The position numbers were made by a program, and so were the translations under genes. The notes below the pieces were generated by a model that saw only the letters and a list, made by a program, of their open reading frames with translations, searched no databases and was not told the origin of the DNA. Of a DNA stretch of 31,504 bases, positions 23,845 through 31,489 are shown one piece after another. This DNA comes from JAHIYG01 sp041306075 (lineage in GTDB: Archaea; Altiarchaeota; Altiarchaeia; IMC4; SCGC-AAA252-I15). The stretch covers positions 1-31,504 of the forward strand of contig JBFYKH010000028.1 in NCBI GenBank assembly GCA_041306075.1, read 5' to 3'. Numbering within the stretch: the stretch's first letter is position 1; every line of letters begins with the position of its first letter.

Positions 23845-24425
23845 TACTGGCCACCGGAGGTTCCGCGACAGCCCCGCACGACGCTCCAGACTTCATCCTT
23901 GACCGTCCCCGCCTCCTCAGGCCTGCGCTTGTCTATCAAGTCCAACACACGCATCCAACCGCAGTCTTGTGCGGACAAATCCAGGCCCGTGCAGACGCAG
24001 CCCCCATCTACGCCGTATAGGACTGGGATGTAGGTGAAACGCATCCAGTCGTCCGGGGGCGGCTTCTCGTACATGCACATTGCAATCTTCTCGAAGACCG
24101 GGCTCATGAGCTCGAACAGCTGCCTGTCGTCCGGGGGCCTCCGCCTCGGTCCGCCATCGTTCAGCTCCCATACGCTCTTGCGCGAACACGACGCCAGGGT
24201 CATGTTGAATTGTCCGCAGATGCAAGCAGGGTCCGCGTCGTAGAGTTTCGATACGCGGTCCACGTTCATCCACCCGCGGACGGAGTGCATGTCAGCATGC
24301 CCGTACAGCATCTTCTCCATGAGCCCCTTGTACGCGTCGAACGCCCTAATTGCGAAGAAGGCCAGGAGCAGCAGGACTACGACTAGCGCTACCCTGTACT
24401 TCAGCTTCCCCAGACGATGTAGCAT
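23844..24425 (-). CDS. Unrecognised membrane-anchored protein with paired CxC-x9-C motifs
   Basis: The 193-residue protein has an N-terminal membrane span (about 11-29) and an outer domain. Two motifs with the same spacing, CICGQFNMTLASC and CVCTGLDLSAQDC (CxC-x9-C), lie about 77 residues apart and suggest an internal duplication and disulfide or metal binding. Single cysteines also occur in MCMYEKPPPD and near the end. No family is recognised. It is co-transcribed and translationally coupled with the DedA gene. A TATA-like CTATTTTTATCC lies at about 24449-24460, 24-35 nt upstream. Confidence 0.78.
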   Translation of the reverse strand: MLHRLGKLKYRVALVVVLLLLAFFAIRAFDAYKGLMEKMLYGHADMHSVRGWMNVDRVSKLYDADPACICGQFNMTLASCSRKSVWELNDGGPRRRPPDDRQLFELMSPVFEKIAMCMYEKPPPDDWMRFTYIPVLYGVDGGCVCTGLDLSAQDCGWMRVLDLIDKRRPEEAGTVKDEVWSVVRGCRGTSGGQ

Positions 24426-24493
24426 GGCATCCTATATACACTATACCGGATAAAAATAGGGTGTTTTTCTTCCCGCGAGTCGAAAGATAGAAT

Positions 24494-25357
24494 GTGTCGT
24501 GGAACGGCTTGTTGTTCGGCGGATTGGCTCTCGCTGCGGTAGTCGTCGCGGCAGGCATAGTATACGTCGGATTGGATGATGCGCCGCCGCAGGGCGGCGA
24601 CGTTGACACGCAAGCGGCCGGGGCAGACCCGTTGGGCGTGGGCGTATCCGTCCTGCCGTTCTGGAAGACGGGGGAATACGGGTCCGTCGACCTGGCCCCC
24701 TACGGGGGAACGCCCGGCTACCGCTGCGCCCTAAAGGAGAGGACGGCCCCCCCGGAGAGGTTCATGGTCTCGGAGGACTGCGTTGTCAGCGGCCGGGCGC
24801 CGGTCCTCGCCGGCGGCACCACAAGCGACGTCTCGCCGCCGTTCACCGTCGTAGTCTCCGACTCCGGCGACCCCTGCGAGTCCATTGAAGTCACCCTCCG
24901 CATCGTGACCATATCCAGCGCCCCGACGCTGACCACCTACACCGGAGGAAAGTGCGCGGCGGACGAGCCGTGCATAGTCCGCGTCGCCTCGGCGGAGGAC
25001 GGCGCGCCCCCGTACACCTTCATGTCCGACGACTTCAGCCAGGGGACGCCGCCGATGGGGATGACGGTAGACATGACAGGCTACCTGAAGGGGAAGCCCT
25101 CGAGGCCTGGGGAATACTTCTTCGGCGTCTGCGTGAAGGACACCGTAGGCTCAAGCGCCTGCGCGAAGGCCGCTGTGACCGTCGAGGAGAAGCATGCGCC
25201 GACGACCACCGTCAAATCCAGGACGGCCCCGGCCCTCCCCGGCCCGGACTGCTCCCGCGGCCACCACTGGTCGAAGTGCAGCGGGGGCGGAGTACGCTGC
25301 TGCATGAACGGGTGGGAGTGCTGCGGAAGCGGCTGCAAACCGAGCGGATGGTGCTGA
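24494..25357 (+). CDS. Exported protein with Ig-like domains and a Cys-knot-like tail
   Basis: The 287-residue protein starts with GTG (MSWNGLLFGGLALAAVVVAAGIVYVG), a signal or membrane anchor. Two segments look like putative Ig domains of the He_PIG type: residues about 70-140 (SEDCVVSGRAPVLAGG, SPPFTVVVSDSGD), and about 150-230 (PPYTFMSDDF, GMTVDMTGYLKGKPSRPGEYFFGVCVKDTVG). After a Thr-containing linker the end carries eight cysteines in about 39 residues (CSRGHHWSKC, CCMNGWECCGSGCKPSGWC), which resembles small disulfide-knotted domains. A binding role at the surface is likely; no enzyme motif is seen. A TATA-like CTATATACAC lies at about 24432-24441. Confidence 0.78.
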   Translation: MSWNGLLFGGLALAAVVVAAGIVYVGLDDAPPQGGDVDTQAAGADPLGVGVSVLPFWKTGEYGSVDLAPYGGTPGYRCALKERTAPPERFMVSEDCVVSGRAPVLAGGTTSDVSPPFTVVVSDSGDPCESIEVTLRIVTISSAPTLTTYTGGKCAADEPCIVRVASAEDGAPPYTFMSDDFSQGTPPMGMTVDMTGYLKGKPSRPGEYFFGVCVKDTVGSSACAKAAVTVEEKHAPTTTVKSRTAPALPGPDCSRGHHWSKCSGGGVRCCMNGWECCGSGCKPSGWC

Positions 25358-25395
25358 GACACTGTTTCAGAGCGGCTATAACCCCCTAATCCGAT

Positions 25396-25692
25396 ATGTT
25401 ATGGATGATAGGGTACGGCGTCTACAAGAGCGGCGACGGGGCGGAAGGCGCAGTCATGATTGTCCCGTTCATCCTGGTCGTCTTGGGCGCGGCATGGGTC
25501 GTCTATGCGAACATCGACCCTGAAGCCGCAGCCAGGATACTGGGCGGCCTCGAGGAGGCTGTCATGCCGTACTGGCCCGGCTGGCCCGTCACGCTAGTGC
25601 TGTTGGCGGCCATACAGCCTGGGCGCGGCACGCTCCTAGAAAAGCCTCCTGGTGGCGAGCGCCGCCAGGAGCGTGTACAACGGCAGGGTTAG
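25396..25692 (+). CDS. Possible small membrane protein
   Basis: The 98-residue frame has a strong hydrophobic segment (about 19-38, AVMIVPFILVVLGAAWVVYA) and a weaker one (about 60-72, GWPVTLVLLAAI). It lies 38 nt after the Ig-like gene. A TATA-like GGCTATAACC at about 25374-25383 precedes the ATG. Its last 57 bp overlap the convergent gene on the minus strand, where the sequence encodes that gene's carboxy membrane anchor, so the Arg/Gln-rich end may be an accidental read-through of that region. No family is recognised. Confidence 0.5.
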   Translation: MLWMIGYGVYKSGDGAEGAVMIVPFILVVLGAAWVVYANIDPEAAARILGGLEEAVMPYWPGWPVTLVLLAAIQPGRGTLLEKPPGGERRQERVQRQG

Positions 25693-26418
25693 AGCGTTGC
25701 ACCAGCCCTGCTCCCGACCCCGGTTCAACGGCTTGGTCGCAGGCAGGGCCGTCGCCGAAGAGGCCTCGTCCGGGTCAACTCCGGGCAGGCAGTCCGGGTC
25801 GACTACGCCGTCCTCCACACCGTCGCAGCTGTCGTCCCTGGCCCCGCTCTTGCAGTCCTCGGGGCAGAATACGCTGTTCTCGCCTTCGCCGCATACGCCA
25901 TCGGGCTTGCACCGGACTTCAGTGAACGCCGGCCTAGTCTCGAAGACGTTGCCGTAGTCGTCGTTCACCGACGCCGGCGGGAACGTTATCGTGCCGGGGC
26001 TCCCGGCCCTGATCTTGTACGAGTACGTCCTCGTCTCGCCAGGCGCGATGGTCTCCTCCCACCTGAATATCTGGAAGACGTAGGACTCGTACTCTACGGT
26101 GTACGGGCTCGGCCCGCCGATGTAGGCGACGCCCGCCCTCTGTGGGTCGACGACGAGTATCTTCAACGGGGCCTCGTGGTTGTTCGTGACCTTGATTGCG
26201 ACGTCGAACACGTCGCCCGCCGAAACAGTCTGGGGCACCGTCCGCTCGGCACGCACGTCCGTCAACACCGGCGGCGTCTTCGGGTCCTCGTCCAAGGACT
26301 CCCCCACCTTGACAGCTGCATCCGCTGGGACGTCCGAAGGCCTCTTGTCCTCCAGCATCCTTATCGCGAGCGCGTTGGACGCAAGCAGCAGGACCACAAG
26401 TATAGCGGCATACCTCAT
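25636..26418 (-). CDS. Exported protein with beta-sandwich domain, Cys/Asp repeats and C-terminal anchor
   Basis: The 260-residue protein starts with a signal peptide (MRYAAILVVLLLASNALAIR). A beta-sandwich domain of the CARDB/DUF11 style covers about 55-160 (SAGDVFDVAIKVTNN, WEETIAPGETRTYSYKIRAGSPGTITFPP). A Cys/Asp-rich tail follows: CKPDGVCGEGENSVFCPEDC and then CDGVEDGVVDPDCLPGVDPDE, a calcium-binding-like unit common in archaeal surface proteins. The carboxy end has a short hydrophobic span followed by Arg (ALTLPLYTLLAALATRR), which looks like an anchor. The ATG overlaps the TGA of the upstream 894-residue gene (ATGA), so the two are translationally coupled and the products may act together. 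Confidence 0.82.
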   Translation of the reverse strand: MRYAAILVVLLLASNALAIRMLEDKRPSDVPADAAVKVGESLDEDPKTPPVLTDVRAERTVPQTVSAGDVFDVAIKVTNNHEAPLKILVVDPQRAGVAYIGGPSPYTVEYESYVFQIFRWEETIAPGETRTYSYKIRAGSPGTITFPPASVNDDYGNVFETRPAFTEVRCKPDGVCGEGENSVFCPEDCKSGARDDSCDGVEDGVVDPDCLPGVDPDEASSATALPATKPLNRGREQGWCNALTLPLYTLLAALATRRLF

Positions 26419-29099
26419 CTCGGCACCCCCTCGCAGCCGTATATGTCGTTGTTGGACGGGCATCTGCCGACGCTCTCCGAGTACTCGTCGTTCGAGCATC
26501 CGTCGTCCATGTTCCTGCAGTAGTCGTACCATGCGAGCTTCGGCTTGCCCGGGACTGACTGGTTGACTATGGGTATGAATCCGGCGCCGCCGAGGACTTC
26601 GCTGCCCCGGTTGCCGACAGTGTCCACGTAATGGAACTTCGCCTCCCCCGGGAACCTGACGAGGTTGTACCCGTGGCCTTCGCCGTTCACCGAGAAGACG
26701 TCGTCCTTCGAGTATCCTAGCTTCCTGAGCATCGTCGTCACCGCGAACGAGTAGTCGACGCACGTGCCCGTGGAGAGCCGGTCTATGCTCGCATGCGCCG
26801 GGACGTCGACGACCGAGTCGCTGTTAGCGCGCCAGTCCGTGTCGGAGCTCCAATGCCCCTCCTTCCCCCACTTGACGATGAACTCGTAGTACTCGCACCG
26901 GTGGCCGCCCATATTGTAGTCCGGATGGGCTCCCCCGTCGCCCTTGCAGCTCTCGGACGTCCCCATCTGCCACGCCGTCGGCCTAACCTTGAAGCGCTCG
27001 CAGCCCGCGGTGCAGATTTTGTCGCTGTCGTAGCAGCACCATTCCCCTGTGAAGTAACCCTGCATGTACACCGCCCCGTAGCCGAACGCCGATATCGTGT
27101 AGAGCGCGGTGCATTTCTTGAAGCTGGTGGGATTAACGTTCGAGTTGACGCCGGACACCGTCCTCGCCCAATTGCATGAATCCTCCTTCGACGACTCCCT
27201 CGGCGCCGTCAACGCCGCCTCGTAGTCCCGGTTCTCGCAGCACCTGAGGGCGTCCTCGACTATGTAGTCGAGGTTGTTGTCGCAGACCTCCACGAGGTTG
27301 CAGCTGTCGCTGCCCGTGTTCATGCCTATCTCAGGCCCGTCGCCCGTCGGCCACTTGTGCCTGCATGGGCCGTCGGTCGGCGCCCATTTAGCGCCCGTGA
27401 CGCAGGGGCTGCACGGCGGACACCAGCTGCCGCCGCAGTCGATGCCGGCCTCGTTGCCGTCCCTGACGCCGTTCAGGCAGCTCGCGGGCTTGCAGGCGCC
27501 GTCGTAGCAGGCGTATCCCGCCGGACAGGCCATGTTCTCGAAGGTGTCCATGCACCGGGTCGCGTTGTTGACGGTAATCCTGTATTCGACCACCGTGTTC
27601 GCGTTCTGGCAGCGGTCCGTGTGGTTCAGGGCCGTCGTGCCTTTCGCGCTGATGTTTACTCCGCCGTCCGAGTCTCCGCAGACGCATTTGCCGCCCGAAC
27701 AGCCCATGATGCAGTCGTAGTCCTTCGTCTTCAGCGAACATGTCCCAGCCGACGCGTTCCCCTGGAAGAATCCTTCCCTAAGCCTTGTGCCGGACATGCA
27801 GTAGTCGCCCGTCAGCGTGTCCGCCTGGAACCGGTTGTCGCCGTCGCCGCGCTCCCCGCAGCTGCACCGCCCGTCCACGCAGCCGTACGGGCAGGACTTC
27901 TCGACGCTATGGAGGCCGTCGCTGTCGCAGTAGTATTCGACGACCACGGTGTCGCTCTTGCACCAGTCGGTGTAGTGCTCAGGGTCATAGTCGGTTTGCG
28001 GGGTGGGCGGAATCTTCACTACGGCCGCGATATACGCCGCAGGATATTTGAGCCGCACCTTATCCGATATCACCGGCGACGTCGAAGCCAATGCCGTTGC
28101 CGCTGCCATCGTCTCCGCGCCCGTCTCCGGGCGTTCGCTGTACCCCATCATGCCGGGCTTCCCCGTGGGCTCCGCCTGCACGCTGTCGCCCTGCGGAGGC
28201 GTCGCCCTGTTGACCGTGCCCTTAACGAACTCGTTCTGTCCGCCGTCCGAGTCGTCGCAGCCGCACCCGTATTTGTCGTTGAACCCGTAGTAGTCGACGC
28301 CCGGCTGCGTGCCCTCCGTGCAGCTTATGCACTGGCAGAGGTCGCAGGCGTCGCCGACGCCGTCAATGTCGAAGTCCTGCTGGTCCATGCCGCAGAACCC
28401 TGACTCTCCGCAGTCGGCGTCGGAGTCGCATGTGGCGTTCCCGCCGTTCACGCATGAGCCGAGCACCGGGCCGTTCGGGGTCTCGGGACAGTTGTCAGAT
28501 GCGTCGTAAACGCCGTCCGAGTCGGCGTCGCGTATCCTCACGGGAATCGTCACTAGGGGGTTGAGCGCACGGAGAGTGGTCGTCGTCGAAAGCAGAGCCA
28601 GAAGCTCATCTGCCGTGGGCTGCCTCACAGTCCTGATGGTCGTGGTGGTCGTCTGCCTCGTGGTGGTCGTCGGCGAATAGCAGCCGCACTTGCCGTACTG
28701 GTAGTCGCAGGCCGCCCCATTCTGGCAGTAGCCGATGCAGTCGCCGGTCTTCTCGTCCTCATGGCAGGGCTCCAGGGTTGTTGTCGTCGTCTGGTAGCAG
28801 CCGCACTTGCCGTACTCGTCGGTGCACACGCTGCCTTTAGCGCATGTGCCGCTGCACCTGCCGAGCTTATCGTCCTCCTGGCAGCGCTTGAGGGTCGTCG
28901 TAGTCGTCTCCATGCATTTGCAGCTGCCGCCCACGAAACTCAAGGCAGCCTGGTAGCCGCACTCCTGCCCCTCTGGGCACGTGCCCTTACTACAAGACCC
29001 GGAAGGCATCTGCGAGCACGTATACTGCTCGATGAGCGTGAAAGCTGAAACAGAAGAAGCCATGGATAAGACCGCCAGAGCAGCCAGCCACCAACGCAT
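26415..29099 (-). CDS. Large exported Cys-rich protein with transglutaminase-like domain
   Basis: Start at ATG 29097-29099 gives 894 residues with a signal peptide (MRWWLAALAVLSMASSVSAF). Three Cys-rich modules follow, the last two repeated at exactly 39 residues (CQEDDKLGRCSGTCAKGSVC; CHEDEKTGDCIGYCQNGAAC, each ending YGKCGCY) and joined by TTTTT linkers. Next is a thrombospondin type 3-like stretch (DADSDGVYDASDNCP, DFDIDGVGDACD), and further Cys-rich modules. Near the end a transglutaminase-like domain shows a possible triad: C780 in TGTCVDYSF, H809 in GEGHGYNLV and D826 in FHYVDTVGN. Such domains act as proteases or cross-linkers. A TATA-like GATTTTTATT at 29121-29130 supports this start. 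It is the first gene of a coupled pair with the anchored protein downstream. Confidence 0.85.
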   Translation of the reverse strand: MRWWLAALAVLSMASSVSAFTLIEQYTCSQMPSGSCSKGTCPEGQECGYQAALSFVGGSCKCMETTTTTLKRCQEDDKLGRCSGTCAKGSVCTDEYGKCGCYQTTTTTLEPCHEDEKTGDCIGYCQNGAACDYQYGKCGCYSPTTTTRQTTTTTIRTVRQPTADELLALLSTTTTLRALNPLVTIPVRIRDADSDGVYDASDNCPETPNGPVLGSCVNGGNATCDSDADCGESGFCGMDQQDFDIDGVGDACDLCQCISCTEGTQPGVDYYGFNDKYGCGCDDSDGGQNEFVKGTVNRATPPQGDSVQAEPTGKPGMMGYSERPETGAETMAAATALASTSPVISDKVRLKYPAAYIAAVVKIPPTPQTDYDPEHYTDWCKSDTVVVEYYCDSDGLHSVEKSCPYGCVDGRCSCGERGDGDNRFQADTLTGDYCMSGTRLREGFFQGNASAGTCSLKTKDYDCIMGCSGGKCVCGDSDGGVNISAKGTTALNHTDRCQNANTVVEYRITVNNATRCMDTFENMACPAGYACYDGACKPASCLNGVRDGNEAGIDCGGSWCPPCSPCVTGAKWAPTDGPCRHKWPTGDGPEIGMNTGSDSCNLVEVCDNNLDYIVEDALRCCENRDYEAALTAPRESSKEDSCNWARTVSGVNSNVNPTSFKKCTALYTISAFGYGAVYMQGYFTGEWCCYDSDKICTAGCERFKVRPTAWQMGTSESCKGDGGAHPDYNMGGHRCEYYEFIVKWGKEGHWSSDTDWRANSDSVVDVPAHASIDRLSTGTCVDYSFAVTTMLRKLGYSKDDVFSVNGEGHGYNLVRFPGEAKFHYVDTVGNRGSEVLGGAGFIPIVNQSVPGKPKLAWYDYCRNMDDGCSNDEYSESVGRCPSNNDIYGCEGVPR

Positions 29100-29120
29100 G
29101 GTCGAGGATAAGAATGGTAG

Positions 29121-29130
29121 AATAAAAATC
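29121..29130 (-). promoter_or_regulatory. TATA-like box before the transglutaminase-like gene
   Basis: Read on the minus strand it is GATTTTTATT, 22-31 nt before ATG 29099. It lies within the longer open frame starting at 29132, which argues for the 29099 start. Confidence 0.55.
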
Positions 29131-29205
29131 ACTACTGCCGTTGCAGGGGCCTATGATATCCAATAGATAGTTTGGACTGAAGGGCTCTACCCGGCAGCGG
29201 CCAGC

Positions 29206-29442
29206 TTAGGGCGCCCGACTCTTCACTAGAACGCCCCGGAGCGTGGGCATCGCCAGAAGTAGCGCGAGAAGCAGGACAAACCAACCGAACGGGGCCCAGT
29301 CAACCCACCAGAAGTATGAGGCGAACAGGACCCCGACGGCGAAGGCCCCCCACACCTTGCTCAGGAAGAACAGGTAGTACTCCCGGATAGGCAGCCGCTG
29401 CGTCGCCAGAACCCTCTCCTTATACCACCCGACCAAACCCAT
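29206..29442 (-). CDS. Small two-span membrane protein, function unknown
   Basis: The 78-residue product from ATG 29442 (MGLVGWYKERVLATQRLPIREYYLFFLSK) has two hydrophobic segments, WGAFAVGVLFASYFWWVDW and FGWFVLLLALLLAMP, with a short Pro/Gly turn and a basic tail. TATA-like CTTTTTATCC at about 29464-29473 supports this start over an upstream ATG at 29499. No family is recognised. It follows the DUF1059 gene on the same strand but has its own promoter. Confidence 0.68.
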   Translation of the reverse strand: MGLVGWYKERVLATQRLPIREYYLFFLSKVWGAFAVGVLFASYFWWVDWAPFGWFVLLLALLLAMPTLRGVLVKSRAP

Positions 29443-29488
29443 GTTATCCAATTGCAAAGAAGCGGATAAAAAGGCGCGGGACAGAAGC

Positions 29489-29653
29489 TTAAACGGCATT
29501 TATCATCTTCCTAGCCTCATCTGCCGACACAGTTATCTTGTGCGCGTCTTTAGCGTGTTGCATTCCGACGCTTACCAGTTCATTTTCGTCGTGGCTTTGC
29601 ACTATGAAGCCGCATTCGGGGTCGCATATTATGCGCTGCAGACTATCCCCCAT
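29489..29653 (-). CDS. DUF1059 family small protein
   Basis: The 54-residue protein (MGDSLQRIICDPECGFIVQS...) matches the DUF1059 pattern: CDPECGF near the start, SHDENELVSVGMQHAKDAH in the middle. Cysteines and His residues suggest metal binding, but no function is established for the family. I start it at ATG 29651-29653 because a strong ribosome binding site, GAGGAGGTGA at 29659-29668, precedes it. This is unlike most genes here, which look leaderless. The leader of about 145 nt from the TATA box at 29824-29835 leaves room for control. Confidence 0.85.
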   Translation of the reverse strand: MGDSLQRIICDPECGFIVQSHDENELVSVGMQHAKDAHKITVSADEARKMINAV

Positions 29654-29770
29654 ACAATTCACCTCCTCGGCGTCCCTGGGGGACAATACACGTCAGAAGC
29701 TCGATGAGCCGGCGTGGAGGATTATCAGATTGGATGGTAAGGAGGTCAGCAACCAACGCCCGCCGCACTA

Positions 29771-29854
29771 AAACAGTAATCCCTGGGGTCTTCAATAATC
29801 CTCCGAGAGAAAATACGAGCCCAGCTATATAATCCAAACAGTAACCAAACAGTA
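29771..29854 (-). promoter_or_regulatory. DUF1059 promoter: TATA box with operator-like direct repeats
   Basis: The TATA box is GGATTATATAGC (minus strand, 29824-29835). Directly upstream, CCAAACAGTA (plus strand) occurs twice, at 29834-29843 and 29845-29854, an 11-bp step (one helical turn). A third AAACAGTAA lies at 29771-29779, around 20-30 bp past the likely transcription start. The placement suggests a regulator binding on both sides of the start site. Confidence 0.5.
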
Positions 29855-29920
29855 CCCCAGCCCACAAACACACCACAAAAGAAAACAAGGAAAAAAAAAC
29901 AAAGACAACAAAAACAAAAC

Positions 29921-29965
29921 AGAAAAAAAAGACCCCCGAGGCCCCAGAAAAAAAACGGGGCCCCG
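29921..29965 (-). terminator. Terminator after the secreted-protein gene
   Basis: On the minus strand, 12 nt past the stop codon, CGGGGCCCCG (29956-29965) is followed by T8. A second GC-rich block (GGGGC...GGGGG) is followed by another T8 and further T-rich sequence up to 29891. Archaeal RNA polymerase stops at oligo-T tracts; a GC-rich hairpin here would strengthen it. Confidence 0.75.
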
Positions 29966-29977
29966 AAATTTGTGTTC

Positions 29978-31306
29978 CTAGGTGGCTCGGGTCATGACGA
30001 AGCCGCCCTGACCATTTGATGCAACCAGGTTTCCAGATATTGTCCCACCTACTTGTAGTGCCCCCGTAGCAGTATACTGGTACAGGGGGTTGCTCCCGTC
30101 ATATACCGAGTGCAACACAATGCCGGATGCAGTTGCAGATCCATCTAAGGTCTCATCAGTTGAGTAGTCTGCACTACCTGCTGGGTATCCGCCGGTCCCA
30201 CTTAGGGTACAACCATTCTGTTCAAGGGACACATCATGGTTCCAAGTACCAAGGTACAACAGCGTCCAGTCACCTGAGAGGTCTAGGCAGTCTAGGGAGT
30301 GGGATATGTATGTCGCCCAGTTTTTCCCTATAAAGTCCATGCCCCCGTCCCCCCAGGCAGTCTCAGATTGTATGACTGCCGGGTCTGTGTAGGTAATAGA
30401 ACCTTCGAAGATGCATCCGCCAGGGTTACTTGACAAAGTACCGCCGTCAAGTTGCTCATTCGCTGCGACAATTTCTATGGTGTTAGCCCCGCTAACGAGG
30501 TATGGGACAATGTCGCATGACTCGACACTCTGCCAGCCACTTGTTGAGACAAATGTCTCGGTCAAATCACTCGTCTTCCAGTTGCCGTATACTTGGGCGT
30601 CGCAGGCTTTTTGGCCGTTGACATTAACCTCGTATCCGTTGTCGCAGGTGATGTGCATCTCTGCCGCATCGACAGCGCCGTTGATATTGAACACTTTAGA
30701 GAATGTTGCAATATCGCCCGTCAACGGGTGTACAACGCGGTAACTGCTCCAAATCCAATCAGCGTTGGATGAGAACGCATGGTCGATATTGTTGTCCCAG
30801 AGGGAATTTGCCGCCCAGGAGCTGTCGTCTGCGCCGTCATTCGGGTAGGCTGGGCCTGGTTCCCATGCGTATACGGCATTAGACCAGGTCAAGTCTGACG
30901 CAAAGTTTTCGGTGAGTTGTTCCGCTGGCTCAATCTCTTTTTTAACGACGGCGTGTGCTGCGACAACGACACTGCCGGAGCAGGCCACATCATCTTCAAA
31001 TGTGTATGTGACTATGCCATCGTCAAAGTTGAAGGTTTCACTATCCTCGAATTTCCCCGGCACGGGATTACCCTTAGACTGAGGGACGCCCACAAGATTA
31101 CAGACTACCTGCGTGTGGGTTTCGGTTAGCACCCAACCAGGTTCACTTAGCTGGTACGTCACGGCCACATGGTTGCCGATATAGGTTACGTCTACGGTTC
31201 CGACCTCGATATTCTGCCCAGCATACAAGGGATAAGACTCTGCGTTCGCGTAACTTGCGAAGAGCCCTAATACGGCTAGAGCCAGACCCAACGTTTTTGT
31301 TTTCAT
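29978..31306 (-). CDS. Secreted beta-rich protein, A/T-richer than the rest
   Basis: The 442-residue protein begins MKTKTLGLALAVLGLFASYANA, a clean signal peptide. Residues about 110-300 contain a jellyroll-like segment (FSKVFNINGAVDAAEMHITCDNGYEVNVNGQ; CDIVPYLVSGANTIEIVAANEQ), as in galactose-binding-like domains. The last about 100 residues (LSGDWTLLYLGTWNHDVSLEQNGCTLSGTGG...ATGALQVGGTISGNLV) resemble small beta-barrel domains of bacterial secreted proteins. The start is ATG 31304-31306, with GGAGGA at 31311-31316 as ribosome binding site. The codon use is more A/T-rich than all neighbours, and its signals (ribosome binding site, about 80-nt leader, strong terminator) differ too. Recent transfer is likely. 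Role: surface or secreted binding protein, not resolved further. Confidence 0.82.
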   Translation of the reverse strand: MKTKTLGLALAVLGLFASYANAESYPLYAGQNIEVGTVDVTYIGNHVAVTYQLSEPGWVLTETHTQVVCNLVGVPQSKGNPVPGKFEDSETFNFDDGIVTYTFEDDVACSGSVVVAAHAVVKKEIEPAEQLTENFASDLTWSNAVYAWEPGPAYPNDGADDSSWAANSLWDNNIDHAFSSNADWIWSSYRVVHPLTGDIATFSKVFNINGAVDAAEMHITCDNGYEVNVNGQKACDAQVYGNWKTSDLTETFVSTSGWQSVESCDIVPYLVSGANTIEIVAANEQLDGGTLSSNPGGCIFEGSITYTDPAVIQSETAWGDGGMDFIGKNWATYISHSLDCLDLSGDWTLLYLGTWNHDVSLEQNGCTLSGTGGYPAGSADYSTDETLDGSATASGIVLHSVYDGSNPLYQYTATGALQVGGTISGNLVASNGQGGFVMTRAT

Positions 31307-31359
31307 TTTTTCCTCCATTTTTGTGATTCAGAAGCACGTAGTCTACAAATTCAGATTAA

Positions 31360-31390
31360 ACTGGTAGAACAGTGGTCTGAACCACCCAGT
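31360..31390 (-). promoter_or_regulatory. Stem-loop at the 5' end of the secreted-protein leader
   Basis: ACTGG (31360-31364) pairs with CCAGT (31386-31390). Inside, GTGGT (31372-31376) pairs with ACCAC (31381-31385) around a CTGA loop, with seven unpaired bases on one side. The expected transcription start lies near 31388, so the structure would form at the very 5' end of the RNA and could stabilise or regulate it. Confidence 0.45.
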
Positions 31391-31407
31391 CAGTACTATG
31401 AAACAAT

Positions 31408-31417
31408 GTTTATAACG
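31408..31417 (-). promoter_or_regulatory. TATA-like box of the secreted-protein gene
   Basis: Minus-strand CGTTATAAAC lies about 105 nt before the start codon, giving a leader of roughly 80 nt. It is the closest good TATA match upstream of the gene. Confidence 0.5.
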
Positions 31418-31489
31418 TAGTCAGTTTCTATACGGTAGTGGCCTTTACAAAGCGGGGAGAGTTAAAATTAGAAAAAGAGAAGTAAGGGA

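Larger units (their letters stand above)
29654..29977 (-). other. Gene-free stretch: DUF1059 leader, promoter, and A-rich tract with terminator
   Basis: This 324-bp stretch holds the ribosome binding site and long leader of the DUF1059 gene (29654 to about 29798), its TATA box (29824-29835) with tandem repeats, and then an A-rich tract (29870-29955) with the terminator of the gene that ends at 29978. A short minus-strand frame (29643-29888) is present but I do not accept it. Confidence 0.6.

Noticed and set aside
29643..29888. Minus-strand 81-residue frame with a hydrophobic start
   Set aside because: It begins with TTG upstream of the TATA box, runs through the operator-like repeats and the leader, and overlaps the DUF1059 start region in another frame.
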